Below are positions 14,501 through 22,628 of a stretch of DNA of 28,274 bases, piece by piece. The DNA lies in assembly GCA_023425865.1 (NCBI GenBank), contig JAFABV010000102.1, forward strand, positions 1 through 28,274, read 5' to 3'. Numbering within the stretch: position 1 is the first letter of the stretch; every line of letters begins with the position of its first letter. The notes under the pieces are model-generated. The model worked only from the letters and a program-made list of their open reading frames with translations. It made no database searches and had not been told where the DNA came from. The stretch is from Bacteroidota bacterium (GTDB lineage Bacteria; Bacteroidota; Bacteroidia; Bacteroidales; Bacteroidaceae). Both the position numbers and the translations under genes were made by a program.

Positions 14501-15652
14501 ATGTTAGGCGAGAATTCCATCGACAAAACCGAAATAGCCAAGTCAACAACTCCCGTCAAGCGGAATCAGAATTTTGGCAAAGGCAAAAAGCGCGATATTA
14601 AGCGCAACATCCCAACCGATCTCATCCCTGTAGAAGAGGAGACCTGGTTGCTTCAGCCCATAGCCGTAACAATGATGCGACATGACTATTCGCTGATTCA
14701 AATCCGTATTCTCGTTTCTATCGTCGAGTATATGCAGACCAAGCTGCATAAGATCCTGAATAAGGAAAAGATGGAACCCGAAATCTTTTCTGACGCAGAA
14801 CTTGATAACGACGGACGATTGGAAATCAAAACCTTGTTTAAGACGTTGGGCGTCGATCCCAACCACTACCCACAGTTGCGGCAGAGCCTGAAGATGCTGG
14901 CCGCCATCCCTGTGGAGATACCTTATAAGACAGCCGACGGTCGCAGCTACCTGAAGGTCACCAATCTCTGTGATGTCTATATCCCTGAAGATGCTGGCAT
15001 CTATGAGAAATATGCTGTCTTAAAAATCGACAGGACGGTAGCCAAACGCCTTGTCTCATTAGATTTAGGTTACCATCGCTTGGGCAAGCAGATTGTCTTT
15101 GCCTGTCGTAATCGCTACACCCAGCGAATTTATATGTTTATAGAAAGTTGGTTGGACAAAGGCGGAACAGTAATCAAGACCATCGATTTTCGTAAAATGC
15201 TCCGTTTGGAGACCAACTATAAGAAATTCAGTGATTTCACGCGCCGCGTACTCGAACCTGCCAGGGAGGAACTTGAATCTCTGGCAGAGAATGGGTTTTG
15301 CGATTGTTATTTTGAATACGAGAAACGATTCGAACGCGGTAAGCGTGGCGGTGAGCCAGAAGAACTGATTTTCCATATTCATCGCCCGAAGAATAAACTG
15401 AATCAGCAGCTGAGAGACGTCACAGACATGCAACGTCAGCAGTTTGCTGATATGCTGGTGCGCTATTTCGGATTCGAAGGACCTATGGCCCAGAAGATGA
15501 GTGAACGCATCTTACCAGAGAATTATCAAAGTGCCGTATCCAAGTTGATAGACTTGCGCAATCGGTTGTCGGCCAATATAAAAGTTCATGACCGAGCAGC
15601 CTATACTTATCGCACTTTGGACAACCTCTTCAGAGGGGTTAATAATCAATAA
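14501..15652 (+). CDS. Rep_3-family (plasmid-type) replication initiator on the chromosome
   Basis: A 383-residue protein with the two winged-helix units of Rep_3/RepB initiators. The first contains AVTMMRHDYSLIQIRILVSI. The second has the family pattern RYTQRIYMFIESWLDKGG followed by YKKFSDFTRRVLEPAREELE. Plasmid relatives bind iterons and load replication proteins. Here no iterons, parA or mobilisation genes are nearby, and the gene heads a run of housekeeping genes, so its present role is unknown. The start at 14501 is chosen because the promoter occupies the upstream ATG. Confidence 0.8.
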   Translation: MLGENSIDKTEIAKSTTPVKRNQNFGKGKKRDIKRNIPTDLIPVEEETWLLQPIAVTMMRHDYSLIQIRILVSIVEYMQTKLHKILNKEKMEPEIFSDAELDNDGRLEIKTLFKTLGVDPNHYPQLRQSLKMLAAIPVEIPYKTADGRSYLKVTNLCDVYIPEDAGIYEKYAVLKIDRTVAKRLVSLDLGYHRLGKQIVFACRNRYTQRIYMFIESWLDKGGTVIKTIDFRKMLRLETNYKKFSDFTRRVLEPAREELESLAENGFCDCYFEYEKRFERGKRGGEPEELIFHIHRPKNKLNQQLRDVTDMQRQQFADMLVRYFGFEGPMAQKMSERILPENYQSAVSKLIDLRNRLSANIKVHDRAAYTYRTLDNLFRGVNNQ

Positions 15653-15670
15653 TTAGGAAACAACATTATC

Positions 15671-16195
15671 ATGAAGTCAAGAACATCAGATTGGTTTGAA
15701 ACCAAGATCCGATTTGACAAAACCCAAGATGACGGCACTCTGAAGCCCGTCACCGAGCAATATGTCGTAGACGCTCTGAGCTTTACTGAAGCAGAGAAGT
15801 CGCTTATCGAGGAAATGTCGGTATATATTAGTGGCGAATTTAAGATTACGGGTATCAAACCTGCTCCCTACCATGAGATATTTTTCAGTGACAACGATAA
15901 AGATGACAAGTGGTACAAGGCTAAGTTGCAGTTTATCACTATAGACGAGAAGACAGAAAAGGAAAAGCGTTCTACAGTGACCTATCTGGTTCAGGCCGCA
16001 ACATTGCCAGGAGCTGTGAGAAATATTGAGGAAGTGATGAATGGCACCATGATAGACTATGTCATCTCCGCCATCAACGAAACCATGTTCATGGACGTGT
16101 TTGTACATGATGCCAGTGGACGACATGGTCACCAACAGGAGGACGACGCGACGCCCGAATACGAGGAAATGGAAACCAAGGAAACTGCGGAATAA
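15671..16195 (+). CDS. DUF4494 domain protein
   Basis: A 174-residue cytosolic protein of a family seen mainly in Bacteroidetes. It opens with SRTSDWFETKIRFDKTQDDG, then KPVTEQYVVDALSFTEAE, a typical DUF4494 start, and ends in an acidic, disordered tail. No catalytic motif is visible and the function is unknown. It lies 18 bases after the rep gene, and its stop overlaps the yggS start by one base (TAATG), which suggests coupled translation. Confidence 0.85.
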   Translation: MKSRTSDWFETKIRFDKTQDDGTLKPVTEQYVVDALSFTEAEKSLIEEMSVYISGEFKITGIKPAPYHEIFFSDNDKDDKWYKAKLQFITIDEKTEKEKRSTVTYLVQAATLPGAVRNIEEVMNGTMIDYVISAINETMFMDVFVHDASGRHGHQQEDDATPEYEEMETKETAE

Positions 16196-16869
16196 TGAAT
16201 GTAGATGTTGCTAAAAACTTGAAAGAAGTGCTTGGCAACCTTCCCGCTTCTGTACGCTTGGTTGCCATCAGCAAATATCACCCCGGGGAATACATCATGG
16301 CGGCCTATCAGGCAGGCCAGCGCATCTTCGGGGAAAGTCACGAACAGGAACTCAGGGGCAAGGCCGAGACCTTGCCTAAAGACATTGTCTGGCATTTTAT
16401 CGGCCATCTGCAAACGAACAAGGTCAAATATATTGCCCCATACATCCATATGATAGAGGCAGTTGACTCTTTCAAGCTGATGAAAGAAATCGACAAGCAG
16501 GCGGCCAAGAACAATCGTGTGATAGACATCCTGCTTGAACTGCACATTGCCGAAGAGGAGACCAAATATGGCTTTACTTTCGATGCCTGCCGTGACATGC
16601 TCAGGGCTGGCGCGTGGCGTGAGTTACATCACATTCGTATCTGTGGGTTGATGATGATGGCCAGCTATGTGGATGATGAGCGTCAGATCAGCAGTGAGAT
16701 GAACAGTGCCGCCGATTTCTTTGACGAGTTGAAGCGTGACTATTTTGCTGACGCAGAGTACTTTTGTGAACGGTCGTGGGGTATGAGCCACGATTATCAG
16801 ATAGCTGTACGCTGCCGTTCAACCATGGTAAGAGTGGGTACCTCAATCTTTGGGCCGCGGGTTTATTAA
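16195..16869 (+). CDS. PLP homeostasis protein (YggS family)
   Basis: A PLP-binding protein of the alanine-racemase N-terminal fold, 224 residues, thought to buffer PLP rather than catalyse a known reaction. The PLP lysine is Lys27 in VAISKYHP. WHFIGHLQTNK is the classical family motif, and the C-terminal MSHDYQIAVRCRSTMVRVGT corresponds to MSxDxxxAIxxGsTmvRiGt. FGES replaces the common FGEN. It overlaps the DUF4494 stop by one base. Confidence 0.93.
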   Translation: MNVDVAKNLKEVLGNLPASVRLVAISKYHPGEYIMAAYQAGQRIFGESHEQELRGKAETLPKDIVWHFIGHLQTNKVKYIAPYIHMIEAVDSFKLMKEIDKQAAKNNRVIDILLELHIAEEETKYGFTFDACRDMLRAGAWRELHHIRICGLMMMASYVDDERQISSEMNSAADFFDELKRDYFADAEYFCERSWGMSHDYQIAVRCRSTMVRVGTSIFGPRVY

Positions 16870-16883
16870 ATGGAGTAGGGGTT

Positions 16884-17363
16884 ATGGCAGAAAACAACAT
16901 GTTTGACAAGGCAAAGCAGATGCTTGACAGCTATCTGAAGACGGCCGGAATGCGCAAGACGCCAGAGCGCGATGCCATCTTGTCTGCCATTTACGACATG
17001 AACGGCCATTTCTCCGTGGAGCTGTTAAACGAAAAACTTGAGGAGCAAAAATTCATTGTCAGCCGTGCCACCCTGTACAATACATTGCGGCTGTTTTTGA
17101 AGATTCATTTGGTTGTGCGCCATAAACTGGTAGACAAGACCACCTATGAGGCTGCGTTGCTCAATGATTCGCACTGCCATCAGATTTGCACTTTATGCGG
17201 TAAAGTCGTTGAGATCGAGTTGCCGGGTGTGGAAGCGGTATTGGAACAAACACATCTTCGCCGCTTTCGCAAAGAGGGCTTTACGCTTTACGTCTACGGC
17301 ATTTGCAGCTCTTGTCAATCCAAATTGACGCGTAGACAGCGTTTGCTAAAAGAAAGGAAATAA
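16884..17363 (+). CDS. Fur-family metalloregulator
   Basis: A 159-residue DNA-binding repressor of the Fur/Zur/PerR family. The winged-helix recognition region is SRATLYNTLRLF (60-71). Structural zinc ligands appear as Cys102/Cys105 and Cys141/Cys144, and HCH (97-99) and His42 are candidate regulatory metal ligands. The sequence does not settle which metal it senses. An in-frame ATG at 16776 lies inside yggS; the ATG at 16884, 14 bases after the yggS stop, is chosen. purA follows after 31 bases that hold a short palindrome (TACTAAACTTAGTA, 17375-17388). Confidence 0.88.
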   Translation: MAENNMFDKAKQMLDSYLKTAGMRKTPERDAILSAIYDMNGHFSVELLNEKLEEQKFIVSRATLYNTLRLFLKIHLVVRHKLVDKTTYEAALLNDSHCHQICTLCGKVVEIELPGVEAVLEQTHLRRFRKEGFTLYVYGICSSCQSKLTRRQRLLKERK

Positions 17364-17394
17364 ACATTTTGATATACTAAACTTAGTAAGGCTT

Positions 17395-18672
17395 ATGAAT
17401 ACAGGTAAAGTAGATGTCCTTCTGGGACTCCAGTGGGGGGATGAAGGCAAGGGCAAAGTGGTAGATGTCCTCACGCCTCGATATGATGTCATTGCCCGCT
17501 TTCAGGGTGGCCCCAACGCTGGCCATACATTAGAGTTTGAAGGCCAGAAGTATGTACTTCGTAGTATTCCCTCAGGAATTTTCCAGGGTGGCAAGGTCAA
17601 TATCATTGGCAATGGCGTAGTGTTGGCTCCCGACTTGTTTATGTCGGAGGCTAAAGATCTGGAAAAGAGCGGGCATGAACTGAAAAGTCGTCTCCGCATT
17701 TCAAAGAAGGCACATCTCATCATGCCTACGCACCGTCTGCTCGACCGTGCCATCGAGGCCGCCAAGGGCAAGGACAAGGTGGGTACAACCGGCAAAGGCA
17801 TCGGACCCACCTATACTGATAAGGTAAGCCGTAATGGTCTACGCGTGGGCGATATCTTAGAAAACTTTGAAGCCAAATATGCAGCCCACAAAGAGCGTCA
17901 TATGAATACGCTCAAGGCCATGGGCTGGACAGACTTCGAGGGTTTTGAGGAGACAGAAAAACTTTGGCTCGAAGGCGTAGACTTCCTGCGTCAATTTTAT
18001 ATCATTGACAGTGAGAACGAGATCAACCAACTTCTTCGTGATGGCAAAACCATTCTGTGCGAGGGCGCACAGGGCACCATGCTCGATGTAGATTTTGGCA
18101 GCTATCCCTTTGTTACATCCAGCAACACGATTTGTGCTGGCGCATGCACAGGCCTTGGTATTGGACCTAACAAAATAGGCAATGTGTTTGGTATTATGAA
18201 AGCCTACTGCACACGTGTGGGGGCTGGACCTTTCCCCACTGAGCTTTTCGACGAAACCGGCAAGACAATCCGTGACCTTGGTCATGAGTATGGAGCCGTG
18301 ACAGGTCGTGAGCGTCGCTGCGGTTGGATAGACCTGGTACAATTACGCTATAGCATCATGGTAGATGGAGTCACAGAACTTATCATGATGAAGAGTGATG
18401 TTCTTGATGGCTTTGATACCATAAAGGCATGTGTGGCTTACGAGTTGCCAGACGGAACGCAGACCCGCAATTTCCCTTATGACATTGATAACGTGAAGCC
18501 TATATACAAGGAACTGCCCGGTTGGAAAACCGACATGACAGGCTTTACTGATGAAGAGCAATTCCCACAGGCATTCAAAGACTATATCAAATTCTTGGAG
18601 GAGGAACTTGAAACACGAATCGGTATCATTTCTATCGGTCCCGATCGTGCCCAAACTATTGTGAGAAAATAA
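17395..18672 (+). CDS. purA: Adenylosuccinate synthetase
   Basis: Catalyses GTP-dependent joining of IMP and aspartate, the first committed step to AMP. The 425 residues match the family length. The P-loop-like GDEGKGK (15-21) holds catalytic Asp16, and NAGHT holds catalytic His44. KVGTTGKGIGPTYTDK and the VTGRERRCGW segment are further signatures. hisS begins four bases after the stop, so the two are co-transcribed. Confidence 0.97.
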   Translation: MNTGKVDVLLGLQWGDEGKGKVVDVLTPRYDVIARFQGGPNAGHTLEFEGQKYVLRSIPSGIFQGGKVNIIGNGVVLAPDLFMSEAKDLEKSGHELKSRLRISKKAHLIMPTHRLLDRAIEAAKGKDKVGTTGKGIGPTYTDKVSRNGLRVGDILENFEAKYAAHKERHMNTLKAMGWTDFEGFEETEKLWLEGVDFLRQFYIIDSENEINQLLRDGKTILCEGAQGTMLDVDFGSYPFVTSSNTICAGACTGLGIGPNKIGNVFGIMKAYCTRVGAGPFPTELFDETGKTIRDLGHEYGAVTGRERRCGWIDLVQLRYSIMVDGVTELIMMKSDVLDGFDTIKACVAYELPDGTQTRNFPYDIDNVKPIYKELPGWKTDMTGFTDEEQFPQAFKDYIKFLEEELETRIGIISIGPDRAQTIVRK

Positions 18673-18676
18673 TAAG

Positions 18677-20041
18677 ATGGCAAACAAACCAAGTATTCCC
18701 AAAGGCACTCGCGATTTCGGTCCCGAGGAAATGGCCAAACGTAACTATATCTTCAATACGATTCGTGAAGTATATGCCCTTTATGGCTTTCAGCAGATTG
18801 AGACACCTGCTATGGAAACACTCCAGACGCTTATGGGCAAATATGGAGAGGAAGGCGATAAACTCCTGTTTAAGGTGCTTAACTCTGGTGACTATTTCAA
18901 GGGTATCTCTGATGAGGATCTGATGAATCGTAACACGCTAAAACTTCAAACACAACTTTGTGAGAAGGGTTTGCGGTATGATCTTACCGTACCCTTTGCA
19001 CGCTATGTGGTCATGCATCGTGAAGAGCTTCAGCTCCCCTTCAAACGGTATCAGATACAACCCGTATGGCGTGCCGACCGTCCACAAAAGGGTCGATACC
19101 GTGAGTTCTATCAGTGCGACGCTGACGTGGTAGGTTCTGATTCGTTGCTCAACGAGGTAGAGCTTATGCAGATTGTAGACACTGTATTTTGCCGGTTCGG
19201 TATTCGTGTGCAGATCAAAATCAATAATCGGAAGATTCTGAGCGGCATTGCGGAGGTTATAGGCGAGTCAGACAAAATTGTGGACATCACTGTTGCCATT
19301 GACAAATTGGATAAAATCGGAATAGACAATGTCAATGAGGAACTGCGGCAAAATGGACTAACCGAAGAGGCAATCGCTAAACTGCAGCCCATCATCTCCT
19401 TGCAGGGTACCAACGACGAGAAACTTCAGGTGATCGCCGATGTGCTCAGTGAGTCAGAGACTGGCCTCAAGGGTGTCGAGGAGACCAAGTATATACTTGA
19501 TTGTCTCAAGACCTCTGGCCTGAAAAATGAGATAGAACTCGACCTGACCCTCGCACGTGGACTCAACTATTACACCGGCGCCATATTTGAGGTAAAAGCT
19601 CTGGATACACCCATGGGCTCGATCACCGGTGGCGGTCGCTATGATAACCTTACGGGTATTTTTGGTATGCCGGGACTGTCAGGTGTTGGTATCTCTTTTG
19701 GAGCCGACCGCATTTACGACGTACTCAATGCCCTCGATCTCTATCCTCAGGAAGCCGTCAGTGCTACACAGTTGCTGTTCATCAACTTTGGCGAATCCGA
19801 GACTGCATATTGCCTGCCCATTGTGGCCAAGGCACGTCAGGCCGGCATACGTACGGAGATGTATCCGGACCCGTCTAAGATGAAGAAGCAGATGAGTTAT
19901 GCAAATACCAAAGGTATCAGTTACGTGGCACTTGCCGGCGAGCAAGAAATCGCGGCTGGTAAGATTACACTGAAGAACATGGTCAGCGGTGAACAAAAAC
20001 TGCTGACCACCGATGAACTGATAGCTGAGATCAAGCGATAA
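18677..20041 (+). CDS. hisS: Histidyl-tRNA synthetase
   Basis: A class II aminoacyl-tRNA synthetase of 454 residues that charges tRNA-His. Motif 2 is VWRADRPQKGRYREFYQCDA (130-149), and the histidine-specific motif LARGLNYYTG begins at 292. A motif 3 region is seen as GVGISFGADRIYDVL. The C-terminal anticodon-binding domain follows from about 360. The insertion between motif 2 and LARGLNYYTG resembles that of Bacteroidetes and eukaryote-like HisRS. A hairpin follows at 20057-20089. Confidence 0.97.
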   Translation: MANKPSIPKGTRDFGPEEMAKRNYIFNTIREVYALYGFQQIETPAMETLQTLMGKYGEEGDKLLFKVLNSGDYFKGISDEDLMNRNTLKLQTQLCEKGLRYDLTVPFARYVVMHREELQLPFKRYQIQPVWRADRPQKGRYREFYQCDADVVGSDSLLNEVELMQIVDTVFCRFGIRVQIKINNRKILSGIAEVIGESDKIVDITVAIDKLDKIGIDNVNEELRQNGLTEEAIAKLQPIISLQGTNDEKLQVIADVLSESETGLKGVEETKYILDCLKTSGLKNEIELDLTLARGLNYYTGAIFEVKALDTPMGSITGGGRYDNLTGIFGMPGLSGVGISFGADRIYDVLNALDLYPQEAVSATQLLFINFGESETAYCLPIVAKARQAGIRTEMYPDPSKMKKQMSYANTKGISYVALAGEQEIAAGKITLKNMVSGEQKLLTTDELIAEIKR

Positions 20042-20056
20042 GATTCGCAATCCATA

Positions 20057-20089
20057 TACCCCGTCTCCGTCTTTGGTGGAGTCGGGGTA
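20057..20089 (+). terminator. Hairpin terminator after hisS
   Basis: TACCCCGTCTCC (20057-20068) pairs with GGAGTCGGGGTA (20078-20089), with one mismatch. The following sequence (ATCTATTTCC) is only moderately T-rich. Confidence 0.65.
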
Positions 20090-20106
20090 ATCTATTTCCT
20101 AAAAAC

Positions 20107-21105
20107 ATGATACTAAAACAAGTCAAGCTTCTATTGTTAGCAGCCATTACCATGTGCTGTCTAACTTCTTCGCAAAAACAAATATCAATATTCATCATTG
20201 GAGACTCTACGGCTGCTGATAAGAAAGACCCTGCGAACAATCCCGAGCGTGGTTGGGGCATGATGTTGCAGGGCTACTTTGATGAAGGTGTAACAGTACG
20301 CAACTTTGCGGTAAACGGCCGCTCGTCAAAAAGCTTTATGGAAGAAGGCCGTTGGAACAAGGTGCTCGAGCAGATCAAGCCGGGCGACTATGTACTCATA
20401 CAATTTGGTCATAATGACGAGAAGGCCGGTACCGACCGATACACCATTCCCGGCTCTACCTTTGATGCCTACCTGAGTCAGTATGTGCGTGAAACACGAG
20501 AGAAGGGTGGGATACCCGTATTATTGAGTAGTGTTGTGCGTAGGAATTTCTATCAACACCCCGACACCAATGTAGATGATGAGTCTTTGCGTAATACGAC
20601 CTATACTGACGAGACGATTAATTCTGACACACTTGTCGATACCCATGGCGCCTACAAAGATGTGCCTGCCCAACTCGCCAATTCTTTAGGCACCTATTAT
20701 ATAGACGCCAATAAACTCACTCATGACCTTGAGCAGCGCTTAGGTGTTATAGGCTCACGTCAGTTACATATGTGGTTTGAGCCGGGTGAGATTCCAAGCA
20801 TTCCTGAAGGGCGACACGACAATACACATTACAACGTTTATGGCGCCCGATGTGTAGCAAGATTATTGGCAGATGCTTTGGGGCAAAGTATTCCGAAACT
20901 TCGCAAACATGTGGTTCATTTCGATTATGTGGTTTCTGCGGCTGGTCGTGGCAATTTTATGCAGTTACAGCAAGCCATTGATGCAGCTCCAACACACACG
21001 GCGATATATGTGCTTGATGGACAGTGGAATGCTTCAAGACACCAGCTGAAAGATAAAAAACTAAAAGTCATAACCTATCCAGGCGCAAGTGTCCACAAGT
21101 ACTGA
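20107..21105 (+). CDS. Secreted SGNH/GDSL rhamnogalacturonan acetylesterase with truncated pectin methylesterase tail
   Basis: A likely CE12-type deacetylase of pectic polysaccharide, 332 residues. An N-terminal signal sequence (about 1-22) precedes the SGNH motifs: GDSTAA with nucleophile Ser34, Gly71 in VNGRSS, FGHND with Asn103, and DNTHYN with Asp238/His241. After residue 270, HFDYVVSAAGRGNFMQLQQA followed by IDAAP matches the start of CE8 pectin methylesterases, but the protein stops about 40 residues later instead of continuing through the beta-helix. It is best read as a CE12-CE8 fusion that lost its second enzyme; the first domain looks intact. No promoter was recognised upstream. Confidence 0.85.
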   Translation: MILKQVKLLLLAAITMCCLTSSQKQISIFIIGDSTAADKKDPANNPERGWGMMLQGYFDEGVTVRNFAVNGRSSKSFMEEGRWNKVLEQIKPGDYVLIQFGHNDEKAGTDRYTIPGSTFDAYLSQYVRETREKGGIPVLLSSVVRRNFYQHPDTNVDDESLRNTTYTDETINSDTLVDTHGAYKDVPAQLANSLGTYYIDANKLTHDLEQRLGVIGSRQLHMWFEPGEIPSIPEGRHDNTHYNVYGARCVARLLADALGQSIPKLRKHVVHFDYVVSAAGRGNFMQLQQAIDAAPTHTAIYVLDGQWNASRHQLKDKKLKVITYPGASVHKY

Positions 21106-21182
21106 TAACCATCAGTGACACAAAGATTCATTCGTCTTCTGCATCTTACTCTGTTCGTGTAGAAATTGATACTAAAACTTAA
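21102..21182 (+). pseudogene. Possible out-of-frame remnant of the esterase C-terminus
   Basis: Directly overlapping the stop of the preceding gene, the frame shifted by two stays open for 26 codons and reads LITISDTKIHSSS, then YSVRVEIDTKT before TAA. It looks protein-like and may be the displaced end of the fused second domain after a deletion. It is short, so this is a weak call. Confidence 0.25.
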
Positions 21183-21227
21183 ATAGGATAAATAGTTGTC
21201 ATACAACTATAATATCCTTGTTTAAGT

Positions 21228-21259
21228 TTTGGTGGTCTGCGGGAAAAGTCATAACTTTG
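21228..21259 (+). promoter_or_regulatory. Putative promoter of the PerR-like regulator
   Basis: TTTG (21228-21231), 20 bases, then TAacTTTG (21252-21259) matches the consensus very closely. The ATG lies 43 bases further on. Confidence 0.75.
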
Positions 21260-21302
21260 CAATATTTTCAACAAGTAACTTATTATTGAATATTAAACAA
21301 TT

Positions 21303-21722
21303 ATGAATCAAGAGGCATACGACAGGCTTGTTAGTTGTGGGGTGCGTCCTTCAATGCAGCGCTTGGCTATCATGGACTATCTGCTCACCCATCATACTCA
21401 TCCTACAGTTGAGGAAGTGTATCAGGGAACGGTTGGTCAGATCCCTACTATGAGCCGCACAACGGTGTATAATACACTTAGGTTGTTTTCAGAGAACAAT
21501 GCCGCTCAGATGATTACCATTGATGATCACCGTGTGTGTTACGATGGTGATTTACATCCACATGTGCATTTCTTCTGCCGTAGCTGCGGAAGGGTTTACG
21601 ACATGATGGACGAAGTAGCTCCATCATTGACTACTCCTAAGATTGTTGACGGTCATCAGATTGATGAAATGCAACTGTACTACAAAGGTATTTGCCGTGA
21701 CTGTGCAGGTCGCAAGAGTTAG
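21303..21722 (+). CDS. PerR-like Fur-family regulator
   Basis: A 139-residue winged-helix repressor. The recognition region is SRTTVYNTLRLF (51-62), nearly identical to that of the other Fur paralogue at 16884-17363. Cys92/Cys95 and Cys131/Cys134 form the structural zinc site. His33, His87 and His89, with Asp residues near 81-83 and Asp100, resemble the oxidation-sensing site of PerR, so a peroxide or metal response is likely. It is a single-gene unit with its own promoter and a hairpin after it. Confidence 0.85.
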   Translation: MNQEAYDRLVSCGVRPSMQRLAIMDYLLTHHTHPTVEEVYQGTVGQIPTMSRTTVYNTLRLFSENNAAQMITIDDHRVCYDGDLHPHVHFFCRSCGRVYDMMDEVAPSLTTPKIVDGHQIDEMQLYYKGICRDCAGRKS

Positions 21723-21727
21723 GATAC

Positions 21728-21784
21728 AAAAAAAGTAAGCATACAGTAGACGTAAGCGTTTTTTAGTCTACTGTATGCCTACTT
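21728..21784 (-). terminator. Bidirectional terminator between perR-like gene and the glycan cluster
   Basis: A 19-base arm (21733-21751, core GCATACAGTAGAC) pairs with 21766-21784 (core GTCTACTGTATGC), with a single mismatch. On the minus strand the stem is followed by seven U (A-run 21728-21734), so it is a strong terminator for the minus-strand genes. On the plus strand only ACTTTA follows, so it ends the regulator's transcript less classically. Confidence 0.85.
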
Positions 21785-21868
21785 TAATAGCACACGAAGA
21801 GGATGTGAAGCAGAATGTAAACTGTTAGCTTGTTTATCTTGCGCTAAAGGATTCACGTACCTGCAAAC

Positions 21869-22068
21869 TTATTTTCCACACTCCCATAACTCCATACACC
21901 TAAGGGCAATTAGTAAAGCACTGTGCAGTTTCGAGTAACTACGATACAACTGCAGCATCCTTAATTCTCCGAGCGGCTCATCTTCTTGATGGTTTGTTCT
22001 TTCCCGAAGCATCGAATCCGCTTCAACAGAGTTAGCTCTTCTGCTAACAGTTCTTTAATTTCTGTCAT
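21869..22068 (-). pseudogene. Small coiled, charged protein gene, apparently frameshifted
   Basis: An ATG at 22068, 9 bases after the GNAT stop, opens a 35-codon frame (MTEIKELLAEELTLLKRI...) that stops at 21961. The neighbouring frame, open from before 22012, continues as MLRERTNHQEDEPLGELRML, then QLYRSYSKLHSALL, and stops at 21869. Joining the two by a one-base shift near 22015-22025 gives a helical, charged protein of about 65 residues that reads more naturally than either alone. It could be a real frameshift mutation, recoding, or two overlapping small genes. No family is recognised. Confidence 0.4.
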
Positions 22069-22077
22069 CTATGGCTA

Positions 22078-22578
22078 TCAGCGGCCTGTTAATCTAATGC
22101 TCCCTACAATCCTTTTTTCCTTCTCTTCCTCCACATCATTCGTAAGCATGAGGGTATAGCAGTTCGTTTCTTTTTGTTGGAATCCGAGTGACCTATAGAG
22201 ATTGTTCGCTTGAGTGCGGGAGGGGCGGGAAGTGAGTTGTAGTTGAATCGGGGCAAATTCCTGGGCTTGAACCATGAGGTGTTCCATCAAACGTCGGCCA
22301 AGATGTTGCCCACGGTAGGCTGTCGATACCACCACATCCTCTACAGAGGCCTTGGTACCGGTGGGGGAGTGGAATATGCAAAGAGTGGCGCAGCCAATAA
22401 TATGCATATCCTTGAGGATGACATATAGATGACAGTTTCTATCGCCCAACACCCTCTCCAAATCGATAGCATCAAGTGAAGCTGTAACCGACAACTCCTT
22501 CAGTAAGCCATTCAATTCATCCAATTGCACATCAGAGTAGCTTGCCAGCTCCTTGAATTCAATCCCTTCACTAATCAA
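22078..22578 (-). CDS. GNAT-family N-acetyltransferase
   Basis: A 166-residue acetyl-CoA-dependent acetyltransferase. Motif A is VEDVVVSTAYRGQHLGRRLM with the pyrophosphate-binding loop R89-G-Q-H-L-G94, and NNLYRSLGFQQKE is the usual motif B. The substrate is unknown. The only plausible start in frame is TTG at 22578; an ATG in another frame at about 22608 reads 13 codons to a stop beside it, so the start may have been damaged. It lies 50 bases downstream of the aminotransferase gene. Confidence 0.8.
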   Translation of the reverse strand: MISEGIEFKELASYSDVQLDELNGLLKELSVTASLDAIDLERVLGDRNCHLYVILKDMHIIGCATLCIFHSPTGTKASVEDVVVSTAYRGQHLGRRLMEHLMVQAQEFAPIQLQLTSRPSRTQANNLYRSLGFQQKETNCYTLMLTNDVEEEKEKRIVGSIRLTGR

Positions 22579-22628
22579 CCTTATTAAGATTTAAATGATT
22601 GTCTGTCAACATTCTCCCCACATCTTCA

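Noticed and set aside
17375..17388. TACTAAACTTAGTA palindrome before purA as a Fur-type operator
   Set aside because: Only six-base arms, AT-rich, a single occurrence noted; not enough to claim a binding site.
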